Source: Paenibacillus oralis
Lineage (GTDB): Bacteria; Bacillota; Bacilli; Paenibacillales; Paenibacillaceae
Reading direction: 5' to 3'
DNA length: 64,000 bases
Assembly: GCF_003863965.1 (NCBI RefSeq)
Contig: NZ_RRCN01000001.1
Span: 2,490,527-2,554,526, forward strand
Position 1 is the stretch's first letter. Each line of letters opens with the position of its first letter. Both the position numbers and the translations under genes were made by a program. The notes under the pieces are model-generated. The model was not told where the DNA came from and did not search any database. It saw only the letters and a list, made by a program, of their open reading frames with translations. Shown piece after piece: positions 34,604 to 43,906 of the stretch.

Positions 34604-36602
34604 GGTTTATCCTCTCCCAACGTACGTTGTTATCCCGGATCAGCGGGTGCGTCATCGTTACGACCGTTCCCCGTCCTAATTCGCTTTGGATGGCGATTCC
34701 GTATTTGGCGCCAAACGTCAAAGCGATCCGCGCCTGCACGTTCAGCATGCCGTACCCTTTGCCGTCCGCGGAATCGGGGGCCGATTCAGGCTTCGGCCCG
34801 GGGGACTCGGCCGCGGCGGCTGACCCCGCAAACTGCAGCTGCCTTTGCAGCTGAGCCAGCCGGTCGGGGGGAATGCCTTTACCGTCGTCACGGATCGTGA
34901 TCGCAAGCGCGCCGCCGTCTTCGGCTGCCTCGATCACGATATGACCGGGCCCCCGGCGCTCCTTAATTCCGTGATAAATCGCGTTTTCCACGATCGGCTG
35001 CAGGATCAGCTTCAAGACGTAAACGCCTTGAAGTTCCGGGGCGATATGCAGGGTATAGTCCAGCTTGTTTTGGTACCGGACATGCTGGATTTGCAAATAG
35101 CTGCGGACATGCTCGAGTTCGTCGCTCAGCGGAATGATGTCGTTGCCTTTGCTCAGACCGATCCGAAACAGCTTGGACAGCGATTCCGCCATCTCGGCGA
35201 TATCGTCCGCGCTTTTGCGGCGGGCCATCCAATGGATCGTATCAAGCGTGTTGTACAGGAAATGCGGCTTGATATGCGCCTGCAGGCTGCGCAGCTCGGC
35301 TTCCCGTTTTTGCCGCTCCTGCAGCTCGGTCAGCGAAATCAGCCGGTTGATTTGCAGCAGCATGGCGTTGAACTTGCGGCCCAAATGGCCGATCTCGTCG
35401 GTGCGGTCGCTCCAGTGGCGGATCGTCAGGTCGCCGGACTGCGCTTTCTGCATGAAGGACGTGAGCTGGGCGATCGGCCTGGAGATCGAGTGGGCCAAAT
35501 AAAAGGAAGCGGTCATGCCCAGCAGGCAGACGACAAACACGAAGCTGACGACGTAAAAGCGGATTTCCCGCATTTCCGCGGCCGACTCCTTCATCGTAAA
35601 AACGCCGACCGTCGTCCAGCCGGTGAACGGGGAGACGCGGTAAATGAACTGCAGGTCGCGTCCGCCGGCCCGTGCCGAATACGTGCCCGAGCCTTCCAGG
35701 TCCATCCGGTCCAGCGGGATGTTGTCGGTGTAAGGCTCCGGCGGGGCGTATATCGGTTGTCCTTCCTGATCGAGCACCGTCAAATATCCGGTTTTGCCCA
35801 ACCTGATGTCCTGCGCGGTTTCGGCGATCACGCGGAGTTTCAAATCGATCAGCACAACGCCTTTGACCTGCTGGGTGTCGGGGTCGAGAATTGCCCTGAC
35901 GGCCGAAACGACCTCGCTGTCCTTGTAGCTTACGTGCGTCGTTACATTGCGCTGATGCGGGTGGCCGATCACCTTGAAGATGCCTTTGCTCCGCACCGCC
36001 TCCTTGTACCAGTCTTCCGCAGTCAGCTTTTCCGGAGTTCTGGCGTACATTTCGTTGCTGATGTAATCGCCCTGGCTGTTTACAACCAAAATGCCGGCCA
36101 CTTCGGAATATAACGTTGTAAAGCCCTGCAGAAATTTGCGGATTTCGTAATGGTCCGTACCCGCCGCCTCACCCCGATCGGCAAGTTTGCTCGAACCCGA
36201 ACCTGTACCCGATACGTTCCCCGTCTTCGCAAGTGCCCCGGCTCTATCGCCTTCCGTTGCCGCCAAGGCATCAACCCGCATACCGTCCCCGGCCCCCGCT
36301 TCGGATTGCCCCTCAAGAAACCGCAGCACCTCCGGGTTAAACGAGATAAAGTAGGTCATGTTCTGCAAATTTTCCACGTAGGTTTCCAGCGATTTGTTCA
36401 CTTTGCCGATCAGTTGCAGCGTATTGTCGGTAATTTGGCGCTCGATGATGCGATCGACCGTCCAGTTGGTCAGCAAGCCCAGGCCGAGGGAAGGAAGGAT
36501 GCTGATCAGCAAAAAATGCACGATCAATTTGTAGCGGATCGGCAAATTGTTCAGGGTGAAACGGCGCAGCTCCCAGCTTTTCCCGTAACGTTTATTTGGC
36601 AT
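34596..36602 (-). CDS. Sensor histidine kinase (YesM/LytS type)
   Basis: Membrane histidine kinase of about 668 residues. It has TM1 near residues 27-45, a large extracytoplasmic cache-like domain, TM2 near 345-368, HAMP, the phospho-acceptor region QAHIKPHFLYNTLDTIHWM and an ATPase domain with VENAIYHGIKERR and RDDGKGIPPD. The extracytoplasmic part holds an odd Gly/Ala/Ser/Asp-rich stretch (about residues 95-150). ATG36602 is preferred; it overlaps the last codons of the binding-protein gene, while ATG36617 is an alternative. It should pair with the binding protein upstream as sugar sensor and with the YesN-type regulator downstream. Confidence 0.9.
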   Translation of the reverse strand: MPNKRYGKSWELRRFTLNNLPIRYKLIVHFLLISILPSLGLGLLTNWTVDRIIERQITDNTLQLIGKVNKSLETYVENLQNMTYFISFNPEVLRFLEGQSEAGAGDGMRVDALAATEGDRAGALAKTGNVSGTGSGSSKLADRGEAAGTDHYEIRKFLQGFTTLYSEVAGILVVNSQGDYISNEMYARTPEKLTAEDWYKEAVRSKGIFKVIGHPHQRNVTTHVSYKDSEVVSAVRAILDPDTQQVKGVVLIDLKLRVIAETAQDIRLGKTGYLTVLDQEGQPIYAPPEPYTDNIPLDRMDLEGSGTYSARAGGRDLQFIYRVSPFTGWTTVGVFTMKESAAEMREIRFYVVSFVFVVCLLGMTASFYLAHSISRPIAQLTSFMQKAQSGDLTIRHWSDRTDEIGHLGRKFNAMLLQINRLISLTELQERQKREAELRSLQAHIKPHFLYNTLDTIHWMARRKSADDIAEMAESLSKLFRIGLSKGNDIIPLSDELEHVRSYLQIQHVRYQNKLDYTLHIAPELQGVYVLKLILQPIVENAIYHGIKERRGPGHIVIEAAEDGGALAITIRDDGKGIPPDRLAQLQRQLQFAGSAAAAESPGPKPESAPDSADGKGYGMLNVQARIALTFGAKYGIAIQSELGRGTVVTMTHPLIRDNNVRWERINHE

Positions 36603-37605
36603 AGTAATCGTCCACATTCTGCTGCGTCACGACGGTGATGCCGGTGTCCGCCTGCTTGGGAATCCGCGGAGCCCCGGGATTGGAGGAGCCGCCCAACCCA
36701 TGCTTCAGCGAAAACAAAAACTGCAGGGACCAATACCCCATGTTCCAGGTGCCCTGGGCCATGGTCGCGGCGATATCCCCGCTTTTGACAAGGTCGAGCG
36801 TGCCTTTGTCGGTGTCGAAGCTGATGATCCGGGGGCCGCTGCCCGCGTTAGACCCGCCTCCGGCCGCCCGCACCGCTTCGGCCACGCCGATGCCGCCATT
36901 CGCCTCCGTGGCAAAAATGCCGCCGACACCGGGATGCGCCCGCAAAATTTCCTCCGCGGCCTGCCGGGAAGCGAGCTGATCGCCTTTTCCGTTTTTGACG
37001 TCGACGATCCGAATCCCGGGAAATTCCGCGGCAATCGTATCGGCGAACCCGTTCGTGCGCTCCTGATGATTTTGCTGATCCGGCGTGGTGACGACGGCGA
37101 CTTCCCCTTGGCCGCCCGTCAGCTCGGCCATTTTGCGGGCGGCTTCGACCCCTGCCGCGTAATTGTCGGTGCCGAGGAAGGAATACGCTTTGCTCCCCGG
37201 CGCGTCGGAGTCGAACAATACGACCGGGATGCCGGCGTCGACCGCTTTGTTGATCGTGGCCGTCAGCAGGGAGGGATGGATGGCGGAGATGGCGATGCCG
37301 GCCGGTTTTTTGGCGATGACCTGCTCCAATACGGTGATTTGCTCATGGACGTCGCGCTGGGTGGAGCCGCGGTATTCCACCGATACGTTTAAGGCCTGGG
37401 CCGCGTCCTCAAAGCCTTTCAGCCCGCTTTTCCAGTAATCGATGCCCATTTGGAACGTCACCATGACGTATTTTTCGTCGATTTCCCCGCGCAGGCCGCC
37501 CGTTCCCCACTGCTCGTTCATGCGGCTCTGCTGCGCCCGGAAATCCAGCACGTAGAGCGCAAAGCAGGCGATCAGCAGCAAATAGACGATCCAAATCTTT
37601 TTCAT
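36592..37605 (-). CDS. Membrane-anchored periplasmic-binding-protein sugar sensor
   Basis: A 337-residue protein of the RbsB/XylF fold with motifs such as GIAISAIHPSLLTATINKAV, GIPVVLFDSDAP and FLGTDNYAAG. The N-terminus (MKKIWIVYLLLIACFALYVL) is hydrophobic for about 17 residues. It contains LIAC, a possible lipobox, but the hydrophobic stretch continues past it, so a membrane anchor is more likely. It is first in the sensing operon and overlaps the kinase gene. This matches XylFII-type proteins that bind sugar and touch the kinase, rather than feeding a transporter. AAAGGGG precedes the ATG. Confidence 0.88.
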   Translation of the reverse strand: MKKIWIVYLLLIACFALYVLDFRAQQSRMNEQWGTGGLRGEIDEKYVMVTFQMGIDYWKSGLKGFEDAAQALNVSVEYRGSTQRDVHEQITVLEQVIAKKPAGIAISAIHPSLLTATINKAVDAGIPVVLFDSDAPGSKAYSFLGTDNYAAGVEAARKMAELTGGQGEVAVVTTPDQQNHQERTNGFADTIAAEFPGIRIVDVKNGKGDQLASRQAAEEILRAHPGVGGIFATEANGGIGVAEAVRAAGGGSNAGSGPRIISFDTDKGTLDLVKSGDIAATMAQGTWNMGYWSLQFLFSLKHGLGGSSNPGAPRIPKQADTGITVVTQQNVDDYYAK

Positions 37606-37829
37606 ATGAAACCCCTTTCAAAAAATAGGTCCAAAAAAGAGCTGAACTTCGACAACATCATACTATGTTTTGCCTGAAAATATCATTATGTTTTTGCGAT
37701 GCTGTTAAGATACCGGGTTAGTTCAGTCACAATATTGTTATTTTAAATCGTGGTAAGCTAAATTTAAGTTTCTGAGCGTGAGGGAAGAATAGATGGAAGT
37801 CAAGTCTTAAAAGGCGGGGATGGTTAAGG

Positions 37830-38867
37830 ATGTTAAGGGTGATGGCCGAAAAGATCAAACACCTGTTTCCGGGTTATTTTTCAATGGCGATGGCCACCGG
37901 GACGTTGTCCATTGCGCTGCATTTGCTGGGGATTCCGTTTGTTCCCAGGCTGCTGCTGTATTTGAACACCTGCATCTATGTTACGTTGTGGGTACTGACG
38001 CTGATTCGTCTCATTAAATATTTTCCGAGGTTTAGCAAAGATTTGACCAGTCACAGCCAGGGGCCGGGCTTTTTTACCTGCACGGCGGCGACCTGCGTGT
38101 ATGGCAGCCAATGGGTGGTTGTAGCGCATAACGGCAAAATTTCCACAGGGCTTTGGATATTCGGCATCTTGCTTTGGGTCATCATTATGTATACTTTTTT
38201 TACGGCCGTTACCGTCAGAAAAGAGAAGCCTACGCTGGCCGAAGGCATTAACGGAGCCTGGCTGATCGCCGCTGTCGCCACCCAATCCGTTTCCGTTCTC
38301 GGCACGTTAATTTCCTCCTACATGGCGGAAGGCCGGGAGATCGTCCTGTTTTTTACACTGTGCATGTATTTGCTCGGCTGTATGCTGTATCTGAACATCA
38401 TCACGTTAATATTTTACCGGTTTACTTTTGTCGACCTGAAATATTCGGCGCTTACTCCGCCTTATTGGATCAACATGGGGGCGGTTGCGATCACGACGCT
38501 GGCCGGCTCCACCCTGATGCTGCATGCGGCCGATTGGCCGTTTCTGACTGAACTCGTCCCTTATTTAAGAGGGTTTACTTTGTTTTTTTGGATTACGGGA
38601 ACATGGTGGATTCCGCTGCTGTTTATTTTGATGGTGTGGCGTCATGTTTACCACCGTTACCCGCTGACTTACGATCCGCAATTTTGGGGGATGGTGTTCC
38701 CGCTCGCCATGTATACGACCAGCACTTACCAGTTGTCGCAGGCCTTAAAACTGCCCTTTTTGGTCTTGATCCCACGGAGCATGGGGGTTATCGCGATCAC
38801 CGCCTGGTTAGCCGTGATGGCCGGCTTTGTTCATCACCAATTTCGCTCGTTTCAAGCGCGGAGATGA
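37830..38867 (+). CDS. TDT-family (TehA/SLAC1-like) membrane transporter
   Basis: Polytopic membrane protein, 345 residues with about ten predicted TMs. The N-terminal segment FPGYFSMAMATGTLSIALHL is typical of the tellurite-resistance/dicarboxylate transporter family, which includes TehA-type anion channels, malate carriers and sulfite exporters. Several starts are possible (ATG37830 or ATG37842), neither with an ideal ribosome site. It stands alone between the sugar-sensing trio (divergent) and a small two-TM gene on the same strand. The transported anion is unknown. Confidence 0.85.
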   Translation: MLRVMAEKIKHLFPGYFSMAMATGTLSIALHLLGIPFVPRLLLYLNTCIYVTLWVLTLIRLIKYFPRFSKDLTSHSQGPGFFTCTAATCVYGSQWVVVAHNGKISTGLWIFGILLWVIIMYTFFTAVTVRKEKPTLAEGINGAWLIAAVATQSVSVLGTLISSYMAEGREIVLFFTLCMYLLGCMLYLNIITLIFYRFTFVDLKYSALTPPYWINMGAVAITTLAGSTLMLHAADWPFLTELVPYLRGFTLFFWITGTWWIPLLFILMVWRHVYHRYPLTYDPQFWGMVFPLAMYTTSTYQLSQALKLPFLVLIPRSMGVIAITAWLAVMAGFVHHQFRSFQARR

Positions 38868-39032
38868 GATGCAAGCGGAACTATGTTATTTTCTGATCGT
38901 TCCAGCGGGTTTTCCCGAGCTTTATAAGATGGGTGGGATCTGCAATAATGGAAGTACATAACAATACTCGCTGGGGAGGGAGATCTTTTCCTGCCGGAAA
39001 TGCGTTTGAGTTCGGAGGGGGAAACGTCGTCT

Positions 39033-39263
39033 ATGACCAAATTGTTTTTGGGGTGTACCTCGTTGTTGGCGGGAGTTATCGTCATTTGCACGGGGTTTAT
39101 CGTCTCGGCTTTGGAGGGCATCAAACCCGGAAGCGGAAATTTCAGCTACAGCCTTTTTGACCTGAATTTATGGTGGATCATTATACCTGTGGTTTTGTTG
39201 GCCGCAGGAGGGGGACTTGTCTACTCCTACCAAAAAGATGTCAACTACGAGGAATCGCAATAA
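39033..39263 (+). CDS. Small two-TM membrane protein (76 residues)
   Basis: Unrecognised. The 76-residue protein contains two hydrophobic segments (about residues 3-27 and 43-63) joined by a short polar loop, with a charged C-terminus. ATG39033 is chosen because of a strong GGAGGGGG site at 39014-39021; the longer frame from 39000 contains that site. It lies 165 bases after the TDT-transporter gene and could be an accessory subunit or independent. Confidence 0.65.
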   Translation: MTKLFLGCTSLLAGVIVICTGFIVSALEGIKPGSGNFSYSLFDLNLWWIIIPVVLLAAGGGLVYSYQKDVNYEESQ

Positions 39264-39280
39264 ACTTGTTAACCTGTAAA

Positions 39281-39328
39281 GCCTGCGCTTAGGCCCGTTA
39301 TTGTACAGAAACGGACGGAACCGCAGGC
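39281..39328. terminator. Possible bidirectional terminator hairpin
   Basis: GCCTGCG (39281-39287) pairs with CGCAGGC (39322-39328), with an inner CCGTT/AACGG stem. It lies between two converging genes. T runs are weak on both strands. Confidence 0.45.
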
Positions 39329-39345
39329 AGTGATACGACCTTACC

Positions 39346-40863
39346 TTATTGCGATATCTTTTTGTACTCGTTAGGCGTCACCCCGACCATGCGCTTGAAC
39401 AGCTTGTTGAAATAGGCCGGGTCGGGATAACCGACCTCGCAGCCGATTTCGTGGATTTTCAGCTCGTTTGATTTGCGCAGCAGCAGCTTCGCTTTTTTGA
39501 TTCTCACCTCAATCAGGTAATCGGTGATCGTCATGCCGGTCTCGTGTTTGAACAGCTTGCTCAGGTAGCTGGGCGTCAAATAAACCATACGAGCGAGCTG
39601 GCTCAATTCGGCCGGCTGGTTGTAATGTTCGGCGATCCAGCGCTTGACGGTTTCGACCGATTTCCCCGCCTGCGCCAGGCGACCGGCCCGGATCTGTTGC
39701 AAAGCGCCGGCCAATTCGGCCAGAAATTTTTGCCGGATTTCATCAAAGCTAAGGCAGGACAACAACTCGGCTTCCAACTGTTTGGCTTTGGCGTGCGGCC
39801 ATATTTTGCTCCATTCGTGCAGTTCGGCGGAGAAGGTGCCCACTACAAGACGGCATAGTAAAATAATGGATTCAAGCGGAGGGCGGTCTTTCCGCACCTG
39901 CTCCAACAGCCGCTCCAAACAGGCAACCGCCCGGGGAACGTTTAAAATTTGCAGCTGTTCGATCCATTCATCGCGGCAGGCGGCAAACCGTTCGCCGATA
40001 TCCGCACCGCCGCTGCCGGGCCCGGCACTGCCGCCGGCCTCATGGTAATTCCACGTCTGGCTTCCGTAAATGCCGAGCTCGCAGGCGTTTTTCGCTTCCG
40101 CATAAGCTCTGCCCAGCATCGCCGGATCGCCATATACGAAGCTGGAGCCGGCAAGCGTGCGGCGGGGACCGCATATGGCTTCCAGAACCGCCGCCATTTG
40201 GCGGAGTTCTTCCAGGCCCGGCTGTTGCGAATAATAACAGGCTAAAGCGAGAACCTGTTCGCCGGTGTCGACCAGATCCCAACAGCGGACGGGGAGACTC
40301 CCGGTTTGCTCAAGCCCGGTGCGCAGCGCTTCCGGTTGACAGCCCTTGATTGCATATACGACAAAATAAGGCTCCGGCAGGGAAAGCTCCGGCAGCTTTA
40401 CGTCAGGCCCAAGCCCAGAGCCTCCTGCGAAGCTTTTAAAATAAGAGAGCAGCAATCCCGAGCGGAGTTGCTGTTCCTTGCCGCGGGCCGCCGTCTTCTC
40501 CTCATCAAGCGCGTAAAGCAGGGCGAACAGCTGTTTTTTGTCGATCGGCTTGAGCAGATAGTCCACCGCGGAATACCGGAGGGCCTGCCGGGCATACTCA
40601 AAATCGGTGAACCCGCTCATGATGATGCAGCGGATTTCCGGCTTGATGGCCTTTACCTGTTTGATCAGTTCCAGTCCGTCCACCACGGGCATGCGGATAT
40701 CGGTGACGATGACGTCAAGCTCCTCGGCCTTAAGGAAATCCAGCGCCTCCTGACCGTTCGCAAACAGGCCGGTAACGGCGAAGCGGGCGCTTTCCTTGCC
40801 GATCATCTTACCCAGCCCTTCCCGAATCGAAGCCTCGTCGTCCACGATCGCGATTCGCAGCAT
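39346..40863 (-). CDS. Response regulator with AraC output (YesN type)
   Basis: A 505-residue response regulator: receiver domain with DDE and phospho-acceptor Asp55 in VIVTDIRMPVVDG, a ~250-residue linker domain, and a C-terminal AraC DNA-binding domain (AELSQLARMVYLTPSYLSKLF; IHEIGCEVGYPDPAYFNKLF). It is the last gene of the manno-oligosaccharide-type transport and sensing cluster, 400 bases beyond the kinase gene that presumably phosphorylates it. That gap holds repeats, so it may have its own promoter. The probable target is the divergent promoter region near 46134-46391. Confidence 0.92.
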   Translation of the reverse strand: MLRIAIVDDEASIREGLGKMIGKESARFAVTGLFANGQEALDFLKAEELDVIVTDIRMPVVDGLELIKQVKAIKPEIRCIIMSGFTDFEYARQALRYSAVDYLLKPIDKKQLFALLYALDEEKTAARGKEQQLRSGLLLSYFKSFAGGSGLGPDVKLPELSLPEPYFVVYAIKGCQPEALRTGLEQTGSLPVRCWDLVDTGEQVLALACYYSQQPGLEELRQMAAVLEAICGPRRTLAGSSFVYGDPAMLGRAYAEAKNACELGIYGSQTWNYHEAGGSAGPGSGGADIGERFAACRDEWIEQLQILNVPRAVACLERLLEQVRKDRPPLESIILLCRLVVGTFSAELHEWSKIWPHAKAKQLEAELLSCLSFDEIRQKFLAELAGALQQIRAGRLAQAGKSVETVKRWIAEHYNQPAELSQLARMVYLTPSYLSKLFKHETGMTITDYLIEVRIKKAKLLLRKSNELKIHEIGCEVGYPDPAYFNKLFKRMVGVTPNEYKKISQ

Positions 40864-40968
40864 AGGATTTCCCCCTTTGAATCATTCCGTTTACGTCCGG
40901 ATCAAACCTAGTAGACGGCTCCTTAATAACGCAAGCTTTCCATTCCTGCTGGTCAGACCGCACGCGGC

Positions 40969-41101
40969 TAACGGACAGGGGCGCCCTTATTTGCCCGAAA
41001 AAAGCCGAAAAGGCGTGCTGAAATGCCAAATAAGGTCTGTGGTGTCCGTTACATTCTGAAGGCTTTAGATTTTGCCGAAATAACGTCGCTGGTGTCCGTT
41101 A
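40969..41101. repeat. Intergenic repeat family A, locus 2 (one direct, two inverted modules)
   Basis: A direct module CTAACGGACAGGGGCGCC (from 40968) is followed by inverted modules CCAAATAAGGTCTGTGGTG-TCCGTTA (41026-41051) and GAAATAACGTCGCTGGTG-TCCGTTA (41076-41101). Sequence and spacing match family A at 33091 and 51188, with one direct copy missing. Confidence 0.62.
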
Positions 41102-41109
41102 GGGCCGGA

Positions 41110-41180
41110 AAGTACGGCATTGCGGTCAGCACCTCGGCATTACGGCCGTCAAGTACGGCATTGCGGTCAGCACCTCGGCA
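41110..41180 (+). repeat. Two exact 30-bp direct repeats
   Basis: Identical 30-base copies beginning AAGTACGGCATTGCGG lie at 41110-41139 and 41151-41180 (41-base period). Decayed half copies (GGCATTACG) follow to about 41208. No ORF or known element explains them. Confidence 0.85.
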
Positions 41181-41263
41181 ATATGGCATTACGTCTCGGC
41201 ATTACGACTTGGTCGAAGCCGTGGTCAGGCCTCCAAGCCAGCCGTGGTCATACTTTAACTTGC

Positions 41264-43069
41264 TCATCCAACTCCCCCCGCGCCGTTACAGAGCAAGCCG
41301 GCGATTCTCACCGTAACCGTCGTGCCTTCACCCGGCCGGCTGCTGACGGTTAACCGGGAGTCCGCGCCGTAATGGAGCCGGATCCGCTCCCGGACATTGC
41401 GCAGCCCGATCCCGAATTTATCCGTTTTTCCGTCCGTCAAGCTATGATTCAGGGAGGCGAGGCGCTCCTCCGTCATTCCGACACCGTCATCCTGCACCGT
41501 AAAGATGGCGTCATTCCGCTCATTCCACGCTCTAATTGTAATGGTGCCCGAGCCCTCTCTTTTTTCCAAACCATGAAACACCGCGTTTTCCACAATCGGC
41601 TGAAACACCAGCTTGACGATCGGCAGCGGATAAAAATGCTCCGGGATCTCCACACGGAAGTTGAATTTGTCCGGAAAACGGAGCTGCAGCAGCAGCAAAT
41701 AGTTCCGCACATGGTCGATTTCCAGGCCCACTGTCACGTGCTCGTCGGCGCTCCGGGTAATGCTGTAGCGAAGCAGCAGGCCCAGCAGATAGGTCAGCTC
41801 GGCGACCCGGTCATCGTCGTTCAGCTCGGCCAGCATGCGGATCGATTCCAGCGTGTTGTAGATAAAATGCGGGTTAATCTGGTTTTGCAGCGCCAGCATG
41901 TCGGCTTTTTGCTTGCTTTTTTCCGTTTCCGCCACCTCGTGAAGCAGCTCTTTCACGCGGGCGATCATCCGGTTGAACTGGCTGCCCAAAAGGCCGATTT
42001 CGTCATTGTATTTGACGTTAACCCGAACGTCGAGCTTGCCGCGCTGCACCTGCTTCATCAGCTGCACCGTCCGTTTCAGCGGCTTCGTAAGCGCGTAGGA
42101 GATAACGATGGCCACGAGCAGGGCGAAAAAAATAACGGACAACGTCGTGATCATCAGTTTATCGCGGTTTTGCTTCATCGGCGCCAGCAGTTCGGTTAAA
42201 GGAATGTAGACCAGCGTTTTCCAGCCGGTTTGCGCCGACGAGGTGTAAACGCAGATGTAAGGCCGGCCGCCGATGTCCAAATGGAAGCTGCCCCGCGTAC
42301 CCGCGGCCGGCGCAAGCAGGGGGCTGCCGCTTAAATCCTCGCCCAGCTTGGCGGGATCGGCGTTATACACGACTTTTCCGTATTCGTCCACGATCAGGGC
42401 GTCGCCGTGGGTTACGGCATTCAGCGGTTCGATGATCCCCTCGAACAGCTTCGCGTCAACATCGATGGCGATCAGGCCGATATCGTGCAAGGAGCTGACC
42501 GAACGGATAGGGCGGACGACGGTAAACACCTGGCGGCTCTCTGTTTCGTTCACGCGGATCAAATGCGTGCCGGCAAGGGCGGGGGACGAACCGGATTTAC
42601 GCGCTAATTCCTTCCACTCGCCGAGCCTCATTTCCGGATACAGCATGTTGATGCCCGACTTCCGGTAGTAAAAAATCATATCGTAACGGTCCACCAGATA
42701 GGCGGACAAAATCTCATCCTTGGTATTGTTCAAATACATCAGGAAAATATCGATCGCAGTGCTCTTGTCCCAATCCGTCCCTTGCTGGTCCAAATATTTT
42801 TGCACCTCTTTGTTGTACAAGGGCAGGCTCGTGTAGCGCTTCAAATCGGCGATGTAACGGTCCACTTTGTCCATCGCGTTGTCCGTCATCAAATGAGCGG
42901 CTTCGGTCGTGCTGCTTTGCACCAGTCTGAAGCTGGAACGGTACGAAGTGTAGCTGAAATAGGTGACCGGCAGCGAAATAAGAAAGACGAACACGATCAC
43001 CAGTTTTTTCTGCATGGATAGATTGGCAAAAAACAACCAGGATTTTCGGAACATGGCTCGTAGGATCAT
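41264..43069 (-). CDS. Sensor histidine kinase (YesM/LytS type)
   Basis: A 601-residue membrane kinase with TM1 near residues 21-40, an extracytoplasmic cache domain, TM2 near 300-322, HAMP, the phospho-acceptor segment QNQINPHFIYNTLESIRM, and an ATPase domain (VENAVFHGLEKREGSG; DDGVGMTEERL). It starts three bases after the permease gene stop, so it is the fourth gene of the transport operon. No separate sensing protein is encoded, and the cache domain or the transporter itself may provide the signal. It presumably pairs with the response regulator ending at 39346. Confidence 0.92.
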   Translation of the reverse strand: MILRAMFRKSWLFFANLSMQKKLVIVFVFLISLPVTYFSYTSYRSSFRLVQSSTTEAAHLMTDNAMDKVDRYIADLKRYTSLPLYNKEVQKYLDQQGTDWDKSTAIDIFLMYLNNTKDEILSAYLVDRYDMIFYYRKSGINMLYPEMRLGEWKELARKSGSSPALAGTHLIRVNETESRQVFTVVRPIRSVSSLHDIGLIAIDVDAKLFEGIIEPLNAVTHGDALIVDEYGKVVYNADPAKLGEDLSGSPLLAPAAGTRGSFHLDIGGRPYICVYTSSAQTGWKTLVYIPLTELLAPMKQNRDKLMITTLSVIFFALLVAIVISYALTKPLKRTVQLMKQVQRGKLDVRVNVKYNDEIGLLGSQFNRMIARVKELLHEVAETEKSKQKADMLALQNQINPHFIYNTLESIRMLAELNDDDRVAELTYLLGLLLRYSITRSADEHVTVGLEIDHVRNYLLLLQLRFPDKFNFRVEIPEHFYPLPIVKLVFQPIVENAVFHGLEKREGSGTITIRAWNERNDAIFTVQDDGVGMTEERLASLNHSLTDGKTDKFGIGLRNVRERIRLHYGADSRLTVSSRPGEGTTVTVRIAGLLCNGAGGVG

Positions 43070-43072
43070 ACC

Positions 43073-43906
43073 TCATTTTACCGCACCGCTGGTCACGCCT
43101 TCAAAGATATATTTTTGCAGGAAAAAATACAGCACCACGGTGGGCAGCAGGATCAGCAGGATCGCCGCGCAGATCAGGTTCCAGTCGGCCACGTTGACGC
43201 CCTGGAAGCGCATCAGCACCGTCGTCACCACGCCCAGGCTTTGCTTCGGCATGTAAAGGTACGGTGTGTACATATCGTTGTAAATACTGATTGTCTTCAA
43301 AATGATCAACGTAGCCGTCGCCGGGGTCAGCAGCGGAAAAATGATCGAACGGTATATCCGGAACAGGGAGGCGCCTTCGGCCATGGCGCTTTCGTCGAGA
43401 TCGACGGGAATGTTGCGGATAAACTGCAAATACAAAATGATTTGGATCACGTCCGCACCGACGTACAAAATGATCGGTGCCCCCAGCGTGTTGTACAACC
43501 CCAGCGATTTGATGATGCCGAAGGTGGCGACCTGGGTCGTAATGCCGGGGATGACGGTCGCGAACAGATACAGGCCGAACACCGCTTTTTTCAGTTTAAA
43601 AGAAAACCGCCCCAGCACATAAGCCACCATCGTTCCGAACAGGATATTGAAGACCAGGGACACGCAAATAATGATCAGCGTATTGCCGAACCCGCTCAGC
43701 AGGCCGCCCCGCTCAAACACGATTTTGAAATTTTCAAAATTGAAAAAGCTTTGCGGCAGCGCCATCGTGCTGGCGGTATTAAACTCATCGCTCGATTTGA
43801 ACGAGTTGACGATGACGACGTACGGAGGGAACAGCACAATAAAAACTCCGATCAGCAAGGTCAGGTATTTCAGCGCATCCAGCAAAGTGAATTTACGCCC
43901 GCTCAT
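43073..43906 (-). CDS. Carbohydrate ABC transporter permease (MalG type)
   Basis: Second membrane subunit of a CUT1 importer, 277 residues with six TMs. It shows the ATPase-coupling loop (DLDESAMAEGASLFRIYRSI) and ends with the usual YIFEGVTSGAVK. Its start overlaps the preceding permease by four bases. Together with the binding protein and the adjacent beta-mannosidase it probably imports beta-mannosides. As in the first operon there is no ATPase gene nearby. Confidence 0.92.
   Translation of the reverse strand: MSGRKFTLLDALKYLTLLIGVFIVLFPPYVVIVNSFKSSDEFNTASTMALPQSFFNFENFKIVFERGGLLSGFGNTLIIICVSLVFNILFGTMVAYVLGRFSFKLKKAVFGLYLFATVIPGITTQVATFGIIKSLGLYNTLGAPIILYVGADVIQIILYLQFIRNIPVDLDESAMAEGASLFRIYRSIIFPLLTPATATLIILKTISIYNDMYTPYLYMPKQSLGVVTTVLMRFQGVNVADWNLICAAILLILLPTVVLYFFLQKYIFEGVTSGAVK

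Noticed and set aside
33581..34900. Plus-strand frame opposite the response regulator and kinase
   Set aside because: It spans two real genes on the other strand and has no domain.
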